From JBBSIG01 sp038232215 (GTDB taxonomy: Bacteria; Actinomycetota; Thermoleophilia; Gaiellales; Gaiellaceae), in contig JBBSIG010000111.1 of NCBI GenBank assembly GCA_038232215.1, positions 1-8,155 on the forward strand: 8,155 bases of DNA, read 5' to 3'. The first letter of the stretch is position 1, and each line of letters begins with the position of its first letter. Of the stretch, positions 1 through 6,471 are shown piece after piece. A model generated the notes under the pieces. It was not told the origin of the DNA. It was given only the letters and a program-made list of their open reading frames with translations, and searched no databases. A program made the translations under genes and the position numbers.

Positions 1-2
1 AG

Positions 3-1328
3 ATCCTGACGGAGCAGACGCTCGGCCGCGGGCTGCGCCTGCCGTTCGGCGAGTACACGGACGTCGAGCTGCTCGACACACTCGAGGTGCTCGCCCACGA
101 GCGCTACGAGGCGCTCTTGAGGAAGACAGGCGTGATCAACGAGGCGTTCGTCGACTACCGGACCCGGGTGCGGGTGCGCACGGATGCGAACGGCGATCAG
201 TCGGCACGTCCCGAGACGGTCGAGGTCGGCCTCGACGTCGACGTCGGACCCGGCGCCGTCGGCGGCGGTAAGCCGGTGCTCGAGGCGCTCGACGAGCGGG
301 AGGAGCATGCGAAACGCGAGACGGAGAGCCTCGCGGTCGCGCTGAGGCAGCGCCCGGACCTCCCACAGCTCCGGATCCCGCGCCTCACGATGAGCGCCGT
401 CAAGAGCAGCTTCTCGCTCAACGACATCACCTCGCTCGACCGCTTCGAGGAGCTCGGTCGCCAGCTCGCGGCGAAGCCGGACGACGAGCTTCGCAGGATG
501 CAGCTCGGCGCACGCATCCGAACCGGAGCCGACGGCTTCCGCTCGACCGAGCTCGTGACGACGACGGGGCAGCGGATCACCTCGCAAGCGGCGGGTATCG
601 CTCTCGCCGACGCGCGCGAGCGGCTCGTCGATCTCGTCCTCGGCGCGGAGGTCGTGCCCGGTCGCCTCGGCGAGGAGAAGGGCGCGGAGCGAATCGTCGA
701 CCGCTTCATCGCCGGGCTGGGGCCCGACGCCGAGACGATTCTCAGCTCGTTCCTCGATCGCGCCGGCGCCCGCCTCGTCCGGACCGTGGTCGACGAGCAT
801 CGCCGCTTCACGGCGAAGCCGCAGTACGAGGAGGTCGTCCAGGTCGACACCTTCGCACCGGTCCGCTTCGCCCGGCCCGCGGTGACGCGCGATCGAACCG
901 GGCCGTTCTCGAGGTCGACGGCGTACGAGGGCTGGAAGCGGTCGCTCTACGAGCAGGCCTGGTTCGACTCCAGCACGGAACGCCAGCTCGCCACGCTCCT
1001 CGACGACGCGCCCGAGGTCCGGTTCTGGGTCCGGCTTCAGACCGGCGACCTGAGGATCCTCTGGCAGAGCGACGGCCGCGAGTACAACCCCGACTTCGTC
1101 GCCGTCGAGAGCGAGGGGATGCACTGGCTCGTGGAGGCGAAGATGAACAAGGAGATGGCGTCCGCGGACGTGCTCGGCAAGGAGAACGCCGCGCAGCGCT
1201 GGGCCAACCACGTCTCGTCGCACCCGGGCGTCGGCACCGAGTGGCGCTATCTGCTCGTCGGCGAGGACGACATCCAGACGGCGCGCGGCTCGTGGTCGGC
1301 GCTGAAGAAGCTCGGCGGGGCAGGATAA
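3..1328 (+). CDS. Type III restriction enzyme Res-like helicase-endonuclease, C-terminal part (5' end outside window)
   Basis: The frame is open from the first bases of the window, so this is the last 441 residues of a longer protein. Visible residues 5-12 read QTLGRGLR, the arginine-finger motif VI of superfamily 2 DEAD/DEAH helicases, followed by a conserved stretch ending in AHERYEALL. A long, poorly conserved middle follows. The C-terminal portion, from about residue 308, contains the segments YEGWKRSLYEQAWFDSS and YNPDFVAVE...HWLVEAK. Asp364, Glu378 and Lys380, with Glu326 upstream, fit the PD-(D/E)xK nuclease fold found in Res subunits of type III restriction enzymes and in stand-alone Res-like proteins. 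By family knowledge the protein would use ATP to translocate on DNA and cut it. A modification methyltransferase partner would lie to the left of the window and is not visible. Stop TAA is at 1326-1328. It could instead be a solitary helicase-nuclease rather than true type III. The family call is firm; the exact system is not. Confidence 0.88.
   Translation: MLTEQTLGRGLRLPFGEYTDVELLDTLEVLAHERYEALLRKTGVINEAFVDYRTRVRVRTDANGDQSARPETVEVGLDVDVGPGAVGGGKPVLEALDEREEHAKRETESLAVALRQRPDLPQLRIPRLTMSAVKSSFSLNDITSLDRFEELGRQLAAKPDDELRRMQLGARIRTGADGFRSTELVTTTGQRITSQAAGIALADARERLVDLVLGAEVVPGRLGEEKGAERIVDRFIAGLGPDAETILSSFLDRAGARLVRTVVDEHRRFTAKPQYEEVVQVDTFAPVRFARPAVTRDRTGPFSRSTAYEGWKRSLYEQAWFDSSTERQLATLLDDAPEVRFWVRLQTGDLRILWQSDGREYNPDFVAVESEGMHWLVEAKMNKEMASADVLGKENAAQRWANHVSSHPGVGTEWRYLLVGEDDIQTARGSWSALKKLGGAG
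1322..1325 (+). promoter_or_regulatory. Shine-Dalgarno AGGA that supports an ATC start for the downstream flavoprotein
   Basis: AGGA lies inside the last codons of the Res-like gene and is preceded by GGGGC. Exactly seven bases (TAAGCGG) separate it from ATC at 1333-1335, a normal ribosome-binding distance. It is the only reason to prefer that ATC over other unconventional starts. The match could be chance, since purine runs are common here. Confidence 0.4.
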
Positions 1329-1332
1329 GCGG

Positions 1333-1992
1333 ATCCCGTACCGTCCGGTTCCCCTCGAGTTCACGCGGCTCCCGGTCGACCAGCAGCTCGCGCGCTCGCG
1401 CGCGTTCCTCGAGCAGGCGCGGGCGCGGCGCTCGGTCAGGCAGTTCTCGCGCGAGCCCGTCCCGCCCGAGCTCGTCGAGAACGCAATCGCGGCAGCGGGC
1501 ACCGCGCCGTCCGGCGCGCACCAGCAGCCGTGGACGTTCGTGTCCGTCTCCGATCCGGCGCTCAAGAGCCGTATCCGTGCGGCCGCCGAGGAAGAGGAGC
1601 GGACGACGTACGAGCGCCGGATGACGGAGGAGTGGCTGCGGGCGATCGAGCCCATCGGCACCGACTGGCACAAGCCGCACATCGAGGACGCCCCCTACGT
1701 GCTCGTCGTGTTCGAGCAGGTCTACGGGCTCCACGGCGAGCGCAAGCTCAAGCACTACTACAGCAAGGAGTCGGTCGGGATCGCGGTCGGCCTGCTGCTC
1801 GCGAGCCTGCAGGCAGCCGGCCTCGCGGCGCTCGTCCACACGCCTTCTCCGATGGGGTTTCTCGCGGAGCTCCTCGAGCGGCCTCCGAACGAGCGCGCCT
1901 TCGCGCTGATCCCCGTCGGCTACCCGGCGCCGGGCGCCGAGGTGCCGGACCTCGAGCGAAAGCCGCTCGAGCGCATCATGCGGATCCTCTGA
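1333..1992 (+). CDS. Iodotyrosine deiodinase-like nitroreductase-family flavoprotein (non-canonical start)
   Basis: From the ATC at 1333 this is 219 residues, a normal size for the catalytic domain of this family. FMN-binding landmarks are RRSVRQFS (32-39) and TAPSGAHQQPW (57-67). HYYSKESVGIA (141-151) and the tail PVGYP...VPDLERKPLERIM (194-216) follow. Glu89, Tyr93 and Lys114 have the same spacing as Glu157, Tyr161 and Lys182 of human iodotyrosine deiodinase, which clamp the amino-acid part of halotyrosine over the flavin. This makes reductive dehalogenation of halotyrosine or a similar zwitterion the best functional guess; the native bacterial substrate is unknown. After an in-frame TGA at 1303-1305 there is no ATG, GTG, TTG or CTG until GTG at 1540, yet codons before 1540 encode conserved FMN-binding sequence. 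The true start must therefore be ATC at 1333, another unusual codon, or a base lost by error or mutation. The gene begins four bases after the Res stop, so the two may be cotranscribed. It ends one base from gcvPB, which is convergent. Confidence 0.85.
   Translation: MPYRPVPLEFTRLPVDQQLARSRAFLEQARARRSVRQFSREPVPPELVENAIAAAGTAPSGAHQQPWTFVSVSDPALKSRIRAAAEEEERTTYERRMTEEWLRAIEPIGTDWHKPHIEDAPYVLVVFEQVYGLHGERKLKHYYSKESVGIAVGLLLASLQAAGLAALVHTPSPMGFLAELLERPPNERAFALIPVGYPAPGAEVPDLERKPLERIMRIL
1951..1971. terminator. Candidate bidirectional hairpin in the tail of the deiodinase-like gene
   Basis: CTCGAGCG at 1951-1958 and CGCTCGAG at 1964-1971 form a perfect 8-bp stem with a 5-base loop (AAAGC). It sits 18 bases before the flavoprotein stop codon and 22 bases beyond the convergent gcvPB stop. 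The two genes leave only one base between them, so any terminator must lie inside coding sequence. There is no T-tract on either strand, so an intrinsic terminator of E. coli type is not supported. CTCGAG encodes the very common Leu-Glu pair here and the encoded tail is conserved, so the symmetry may be partly accidental. Confidence 0.3.
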
Positions 1993-1993
1993 C

Positions 1994-3487
1994 TCACGCG
2001 CCCTTCTGAGCCTCGAGCTGACGCGCCTCCCCCGGCTCGTCGCCCGCATCCGGGTGCTCGTCGAAGCCGAACTTGAGGATCGCGCGCTTCGCGGCCCTGA
2101 CCTCGTCGAGCCGGCGCACCGGTCGATCGTGCGGAGCGTCCTTCAGCAGCCCGGGATCTTCCGCTGCCTCGCGAGCGATCGCGAGCATCGCGTCGACGAA
2201 CGCGTCGAGGCGCTCCTTCGGCTCTGTCTCCGTGGGCTCGATCATCAGCGCCTCGGGCACGATCAGCGGGAAGTAGATCGTGGGCGGATGGAAGCCGTAG
2301 TCCATCAGACGCTTCGCGACGTCGAGCGCGGTGACGCCGTGCTCGCGCTTGAGCGTGCGTGCGCTGAGCACGAACTCGTGCATGCAGAGGCGGTCGAAGG
2401 GCAGGTCGTACACCTTGCGCAGCCGCGCAAGCACGTAGTTCGCGTTCAGGACGGCCGTCTCCGACATCGCCCGCAGAGCCGGCCCGTACGCCCGGATGTA
2501 GGCGTAGGAGCGGACGAAGACGCCGAACGGCCCGCCGAAGCCGCGTACCTTGCCGATCGACCTCGGGCGGTCGTAGTCGAGCCGGAAGCGCTCGCCGTCC
2601 CGCACCACCGCGGGCACCGGCAGGAACGGCTCGAGCCGGTCGCGGACGACGATCGGCCCGCCGCCGGGCCCGCCGCCGCCGTGCGGCTGCGAGAACGTCT
2701 TGTGCAGGTTGATGTGGACGATGTCGAAGCCCATGTCGCCCGGCCGCGAGATTCCGCACACGGCGTTCAGGTTGGCGCCGTCGTAGTAGAGGAGCGAGCC
2801 CGCCTCGTGGAAGATCTCCGCGATCTCCTCGATGTTCTCGTCGAAGAGCCCGAGCGTGGAGGGGTTCGTGAGCATAAACCCGGCGGTGCGCTCGCTCACG
2901 AGCTCGCGCAGATGCGCGACGTCGATGTTGCCCCGCGCATCCGTGTTCACCTTCTGCAGCCTGTAGCCGGCCATCGTGACGCTCGCCGGATTCGTCCCGT
3001 GCGCCGTGTCGGCAGTGATGACCGTGTCGCGCTCCTCGCCGCGCTCCCCGAAGTACGCGCGCATCAGCATCAGCCCCGTCAGCTCCCCCTGCGAGCCGGC
3101 GGCCGGCTGCAGCGAGACGGCATCGAGCCCCGCGATCTCCGCGAGGATCTCCTGCAGACGCCACATCAGCTCGAGCGCCCCCTGCGCGCCCTCCTCCTCC
3201 TGGTGCGGGTGCAGGTCCCGGAAGCCGGGCAGCATCACCACCCGCTCGTTGACGCGCGGGTTGTGCTTCATCGTGCACGAGCCGAGCGGATAGAAGCCCG
3301 TGTCGATTCCGAACGTGCGCGTCGCGAGCTCGGTGAAGTGGCGAACGACCTCGGGCTCGGCGAGCTCGGGCAGCCGAGGCGGTCGCGCCCGGCGAAGCTC
3401 CTCCGGCAACTCCGCCGCCGGTAGATCGTGCCGCGGCAGCGACGACGCCCGCCGGCCCGCCTGGGACTTCTCGTAGATCAGCTTCAC
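1994..3487 (-). CDS. gcvPB: Glycine dehydrogenase (decarboxylating) subunit 2, P-protein beta half
   Basis: This is the PLP-binding half of the two-subunit P-protein. With GcvPA it decarboxylates glycine and passes the aminomethyl group to lipoyl-GcvH in the cytoplasm. The GTG at 3487 gives 497 residues beginning VKLIYEKSQAGRR, the usual N-terminus of GcvPB. A longer reading from 3550 would add 21 Arg-rich residues inside gcvPA and is not preferred. Landmarks include FYPLGSCTMKHNPR (65-78), LQPAAGSQGE (126-135), TADTAHGTNPAS (158-169) and YYDGANLNA (234-242). INLHKTFSQPHGGGGPG (259-275) carries Lys263, the expected Schiff-base lysine. All expected blocks are present. The start overlaps the gcvPA stop as GTGA and has no clear Shine-Dalgarno of its own, so translation is probably coupled. 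It is the last gene of the gcv cluster, and its stop lies one base from the convergent flavoprotein stop. Confidence 0.96.
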   Translation of the reverse strand: MKLIYEKSQAGRRASSLPRHDLPAAELPEELRRARPPRLPELAEPEVVRHFTELATRTFGIDTGFYPLGSCTMKHNPRVNERVVMLPGFRDLHPHQEEEGAQGALELMWRLQEILAEIAGLDAVSLQPAAGSQGELTGLMLMRAYFGERGEERDTVITADTAHGTNPASVTMAGYRLQKVNTDARGNIDVAHLRELVSERTAGFMLTNPSTLGLFDENIEEIAEIFHEAGSLLYYDGANLNAVCGISRPGDMGFDIVHINLHKTFSQPHGGGGPGGGPIVVRDRLEPFLPVPAVVRDGERFRLDYDRPRSIGKVRGFGGPFGVFVRSYAYIRAYGPALRAMSETAVLNANYVLARLRKVYDLPFDRLCMHEFVLSARTLKREHGVTALDVAKRLMDYGFHPPTIYFPLIVPEALMIEPTETEPKERLDAFVDAMLAIAREAAEDPGLLKDAPHDRPVRRLDEVRAAKRAILKFGFDEHPDAGDEPGEARQLEAQKGA

Positions 3488-4818
3488 GAGCCGGCGAGTA
3501 CGTCGACGAGCCGGTCGACGTCCGCCGGCGACCGTTTCTCGGTCAGGCACACGAGCAGCGCGTCGTCCATGCCCTCGTAGTCGCGGCCCAGCGCGTAGCC
3601 CGGGTGCACTCCCCGCGCCCGGGCGGCGCGAATCGCCTCGCCCGCGGGCCGTCCGACGCGGACGGCAAACTCCTTGAACGTTGTCTTCTCAGGAAACACG
3701 AGCTCGAAGCCGGCCTCGCGGAGCCGCCGCTTCGCATAGGCCGCCAGCGCGGTGCAGAGCTCCCCCTGCTCGCGCAGACCCTGCGGCCCCAGCCAGGCCA
3801 GGTGGACGAGCCCGGCGAGCGCCAGCAACGTCTGGTTGGTGGTGATGTTCGAGGTCGCCTTCTCGCGCCGGATGTGCTGCTCGCGGGTCTGCAGGGTGAG
3901 GACATAGCCGCGCTCCCCCGCGGCGTCTACCGTCTCTCCGACGATCCGTCCAGGCATGCGGCGGGTGTACTCGCTGCGAGCGGCGATGAACCCGTAGTGC
4001 GGGCCGCCGTAGCTCTGGTAGTTGCCGGCGCCCTGCCCCTCTCCGATCGCCAGGGCGCAGCCGTAGTTGCCCGGAGCCTCCAGGAGCCCGAGCGACACGG
4101 GGTCGACGTGGGCGACCGCGAGGGCGCCGGCGTCGTTGGCCGCGGCGGCCAGGTCCGGTGCGGGCTCCAGGCAACCGAAGGCGTTCGGCTGCTGGAAGAT
4201 CACGCAGGCCGCGTCCTCGGCGGCGGCGCGGAGGTCGTCGGGATCCGTGATCCCCTCCCGGTGCGGCACCTCGACCACCTCCAGGCGGAAGCCCGGCGCG
4301 TAGGTCTTCACGACCTGGCGCACCTGCGGGTTGAGCGTCTCGGCGAGCACGACCTTGTGCCGGCCGGTCGCGTACCGAGCCACGTAGCACGCGTCCGCTG
4401 CGACAGTCGTCCCGTCGTAGCCGGACGCGTTCGAGACGTCCATCGCGGTCAGCTCGCAGATCGCGGTCTGGTACTCGAAGATCGCCTGAAGCACCCCCTG
4501 GCTCAGCTCCGGCTGGTAGGGCGTGTAGGCGGTCAAGAACTCGCCGCGGGAGAGGATCGCGTCGACCACCGCCGGCACGTAGTGGTCGTAGACGCCGGCT
4601 CCGAGGAACGACAGCTCGGCGCCCGTGTGCGCGTTCCGCGAGGCGAGCTCCTCGAGATGGGCGACGAGCTCCGGCTCCGAGAGCGCCGGCTCGAGCGAAA
4701 GCGGGCGGTCGAGGCGAACCGCGGCCGGGACGTCGCCGAACAGCTCCTCGACCGAGCCGACCCCGACGGCTGCGAGCATCGCCTCGCGATCGGCCTCCGT
4801 GAGCGAGAGGTGGCTCAC
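3484..4818 (-). CDS. gcvPA: Glycine dehydrogenase (decarboxylating) subunit 1, P-protein alpha half
   Basis: At 444 residues this has the normal length of the N-terminal half-subunit of split P-protein, which forms the glycine decarboxylase with GcvPB. Signature stretches are SFLGAGVYDHYVPAVVD (70-86), TAYTPYQPELSQGVLQ (96-111), EYQTAICELTAMDVSNAS (115-132), GEGQGAGNYQSYGGPHYGF (259-277) and GRIVGETVDAAGERGYVLTL (290-309). TREQHIRREKATSNITTNQ (311-329) follows. The subunit is a fold-type I aminotransferase relative but lacks the PLP lysine, which lies in GcvPB. The start is GTG at 4818; its GTG overlaps the gcvH TGA stop by four bases, and the gene's own stop overlaps gcvPB the same way. No strong ribosome-binding site precedes it, so coupled reinitiation is likely. 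A split P-protein is typical of Thermotoga, Bacillus, Thermus and archaea, and less usual among well-studied actinobacteria. Confidence 0.96.
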   Translation of the reverse strand: MSHLSLTEADREAMLAAVGVGSVEELFGDVPAAVRLDRPLSLEPALSEPELVAHLEELASRNAHTGAELSFLGAGVYDHYVPAVVDAILSRGEFLTAYTPYQPELSQGVLQAIFEYQTAICELTAMDVSNASGYDGTTVAADACYVARYATGRHKVVLAETLNPQVRQVVKTYAPGFRLEVVEVPHREGITDPDDLRAAAEDAACVIFQQPNAFGCLEPAPDLAAAANDAGALAVAHVDPVSLGLLEAPGNYGCALAIGEGQGAGNYQSYGGPHYGFIAARSEYTRRMPGRIVGETVDAAGERGYVLTLQTREQHIRREKATSNITTNQTLLALAGLVHLAWLGPQGLREQGELCTALAAYAKRRLREAGFELVFPEKTTFKEFAVRVGRPAGEAIRAARARGVHPGYALGRDYEGMDDALLVCLTEKRSPADVDRLVDVLAGS

Positions 4819-5210
4819 TGCTCTGCGAGCACGTCCCGGTACGCCGAGACGTCGAGCAGCGAGTCGAGCTCGCTCGAGTCCGTGAGCCGGATCCGTACGA
4901 GCCAGCCTTCGCCATAGGGATCCTCGTTGACCGTCTCGGGCGCCTCGACGGCCTTCCCGTTCACCTCCACGACCTCTCCGGACAGCGGCGCGATCACGTC
5001 GGAGACGGCCTTCACCGACTCGATCTCCCCGTACGGGGTGTCCTTCGCGATCGAGGAGCCCGTCTCCGGGGGCTCGTAGTGGACGAGCTCGCCTAGCGCG
5101 TCCTGCGCGAACCAGGTGATGCCGAGCACGGCCTCGTCCCCGTCGACGCGCGCCCAGTCGTGCTCCGGGTGATACCTGAGGTCGTCGGGATACACCTCCG
5201 CCGCGGCCAC
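4815..5210 (-). CDS. gcvH: Glycine cleavage system H protein (lipoyl carrier)
   Basis: This 131-residue protein has the usual GcvH length. It carries the aminomethyl group from P-protein to T-protein on a lipoyl arm and is reoxidised by lipoamide dehydrogenase. The N-terminal DDLRYHPEHDWARVDGDEA (9-27) is the standard opening. GEIESVKAVSDVIAPLSGEV (61-80) contains the lipoylated Lys67. The tail NEDPYGEGWLVRI is also typical. The start is GTG at 5210. Upstream, GGGACAGG ends seven bases before the GTG and is a reasonable ribosome-binding site. Part of that site lies in a small hairpin (5221-5240). A 20-codon reading frame fills the gap from gcvT, with its TAG sharing one base with this GTG. 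The stop overlaps gcvPA by GTGA. No lipoyl synthase or ligase gene is in the window. Confidence 0.96.
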   Translation of the reverse strand: MAAAEVYPDDLRYHPEHDWARVDGDEAVLGITWFAQDALGELVHYEPPETGSSIAKDTPYGEIESVKAVSDVIAPLSGEVVEVNGKAVEAPETVNEDPYGEGWLVRIRLTDSSELDSLLDVSAYRDVLAEQ

Positions 5211-5220
5211 TACACGGCCT

Positions 5221-5240
5221 GTCCCGCGCGGCGCCGGGAC
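5221..5240 (-). repeat. Small inverted repeat overlapping the gcvH ribosome-binding region
   Basis: GTCCCG (5221-5226) and CGGGAC (5235-5240) are perfect complements around an 8-base loop, in the 63-base gap between gcvT and gcvH. The arm nearer gcvH supplies the GGGAC next to the putative AGG of the gcvH ribosome-binding site. Folding could therefore modulate gcvH translation. No T-tract follows, so it is not an obvious terminator. GC-rich six-base stems arise often by chance in such DNA. Confidence 0.35.
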
Positions 5241-5273
5241 TCGGAGGGGCGAGATCCTCTGCTTGCAGTCATC

Positions 5274-6350
5274 TCAGGTCTCCTTGCTCGGGCTCCCGGC
5301 GTGGCCGGCGCCCCTGTAGATGGGCTTCTCGACGACTCGGGCCCCACGGGGCCTGCCGCGGACGTCGACGGTCAGCTCCGACCCGGGCTCGGCGAGCCGC
5401 GACGAGACATAGGCGAGGCCGATACCCCTGTCGAGCATCGGCGAGTGCGTTCCCGACGTCACCTCGCCCCCACCCTCGATGGGCATCCCCCGGCGCGGGA
5501 TCGCGCGCTCCTCCATCACGAGCGCGACGAGGCGCCGCTCGGGGCCTGCCGCCCGGATCTCGCGTAGGCGCTCGACGCCGGTGAAGTCCTTCGCGAGCGC
5601 GCACACCCAGCCGAGCCCGGCGGAGAGCGCGTCCGTCTCCGGCGAGATGTCGTTCCCGTGCAGCGGGTAGCACACCTCGAGCCGCAGGCTGTCGCGCGCG
5701 CCGAGCCCGCAGGGGGTGGCACCACGCGCCAGCACGCGAGCCCAGAGCTCCCCGACGTCCTCGGGCATGACGAGGAGCTCGACGCCCTCCTCGCCCGTGT
5801 AGCCGGTTCTGCTGACCAGGCACTCGATCCCGTCGATCTTCCCGGGAGCGAAGGTGAAGGGCCTCGCCGGCTCGAGCCCCAGCCGCTCGTTCGTCCGCGG
5901 GCCCTGCACGGCGAGGAGCGAGAGCTCGTCGGAGACGTCGCGCACGTCGGATCCTCGGAGCTCGTGCTCACCGAGCCACGCGTAGTCGTTCTCCCGCGTG
6001 CTCGCGTTGACGATCAGCAGGTAGCGGAAGTGCTCGAGCTTGTAGACGATCAGGTCGTCGAGAATCCCGCCCGACTCGTTCGTGAGCAGCGTGTACTGCG
6101 CGTCGCCGACGTCGAGCCGGTCGAGGTCGTTCGAGAGCAGCCCCTGCAGGAGCTCGTGTGCCCGCGGGCCCTCGACCTCCAGCTCGCCCATGTGCGAGAC
6201 GTCGAACACGCCGCAGTCGCCGCGGACGGCCCGGTGCTCCGGAATGACTCCCTCGTACCGCACGGGCAGCGACCAGCCCGCGAACGGCACCATCCGCGCT
6301 CCGAGCGCCACGTGCGTCTCGTGAAGCGCCGTTTGCTGGAGCGTCTGCAT
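5274..6350 (-). CDS. gcvT: Aminomethyltransferase, glycine cleavage system T protein
   Basis: T protein transfers the methylene group from aminomethyl-lipoyl GcvH to tetrahydrofolate, giving 5,10-methylene-THF and ammonia. At 358 residues it is of normal length. MVPFAGWSLPVRYEGVIPEH (20-39) and CGVFDVSHMGE (46-56) form the N-terminal folate-binding part. NESGGILDDLIVYKL (91-105) holds the Asp98-Asp99 pair where the catalytic aspartate lies. SRTGYTGEEGVEL (180-192), GLGARDSLRLE (215-225) and the C-terminal EKPIYR (341-346) are also typical. About 12 residues rich in Gly and Ser trail after that motif. ATG at 6350 has no Shine-Dalgarno before it. TAGCAT, a 4-of-6 match to a -10 box, ends nine bases upstream, so a very short or absent leader is possible. 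A 121-base gap with a nested hairpin separates it from ftsZ. It leads the gcvT-gcvH-gcvPA-gcvPB order. Confidence 0.96.
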   Translation of the reverse strand: MQTLQQTALHETHVALGARMVPFAGWSLPVRYEGVIPEHRAVRGDCGVFDVSHMGELEVEGPRAHELLQGLLSNDLDRLDVGDAQYTLLTNESGGILDDLIVYKLEHFRYLLIVNASTRENDYAWLGEHELRGSDVRDVSDELSLLAVQGPRTNERLGLEPARPFTFAPGKIDGIECLVSRTGYTGEEGVELLVMPEDVGELWARVLARGATPCGLGARDSLRLEVCYPLHGNDISPETDALSAGLGWVCALAKDFTGVERLREIRAAGPERRLVALVMEERAIPRRGMPIEGGGEVTSGTHSPMLDRGIGLAYVSSRLAEPGSELTVDVRGRPRGARVVEKPIYRGAGHAGSPSKET

Positions 6351-6381
6351 CCGTGGCGGATGCTAACGGCGGCAGGCCGGG

Positions 6382-6419
6382 CGGGCCGGAGCACCGACGG
6401 TGCGCGCCGGACCGGCCCG
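6382..6419 (-). terminator. Nested inverted repeat between ftsZ and gcvT (possible ftsZ terminator or gcv leader structure)
   Basis: CGGGCCGG at 6382-6389 pairs perfectly with CCGGCCCG at 6412-6419. Inside lies GCACC-GAC-GGTGC (6391-6403), a second perfect 5-bp stem with a 3-base loop. On the transcribed minus strand the structure starts about 52 bases after the ftsZ stop and ends 31 bases before the gcvT ATG. No T-tract follows, so it resembles the GC-rich, U-poor terminators proposed for actinobacteria, or a leader structure for gcvT. The rest of the 121-base gap shows no recognisable glycine riboswitch. Confidence 0.4.
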
Positions 6420-6471
6420 TCGGCGAGTGCGCGCGTCCCGGTGCAGTCCGGTACGGAGGCGGGGCGAGCGC

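Noticed and set aside
1303..1340. Programmed frameshift fusing the Res protein to the flavoprotein
   Set aside because: The Res family normally ends near its observed stop, no slippery heptamer is visible before it, and an ATC start with AGGA is simpler.
1241..1624. A 127-codon plus-strand frame bridging the Res and flavoprotein genes
   Set aside because: It is Ser/Arg low-complexity and out of phase with the conserved flavoprotein sequence, so it does not supply the missing start.
808..2049. Long antisense reading frame (413 codons) opposite the Res-like and flavoprotein genes
   Set aside because: Its translation is extremely Arg/Ser-rich low-complexity sequence and it lies opposite two recognisable genes; a normal GC-rich shadow.
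2054..3424. Long plus-strand frame (456 codons) opposite gcvPB
   Set aside because: Its codons mirror those of gcvPB, with no family motif and a biased composition; gcvPB is unmistakable.
3604..4917. Plus-strand frame (437 codons) opposite gcvPA, and minus-strand frame 3689-4915 in another phase
   Set aside because: Both are shadows of gcvPA and gcvH, rich in Arg, Gly and Ala, with no recognisable domain.
6351..6471. Glycine riboswitch before gcvT
   Set aside because: No conserved riboswitch core or the usual downstream CTCTCAGG-type segment could be found; the gap is too short for a tandem aptamer.
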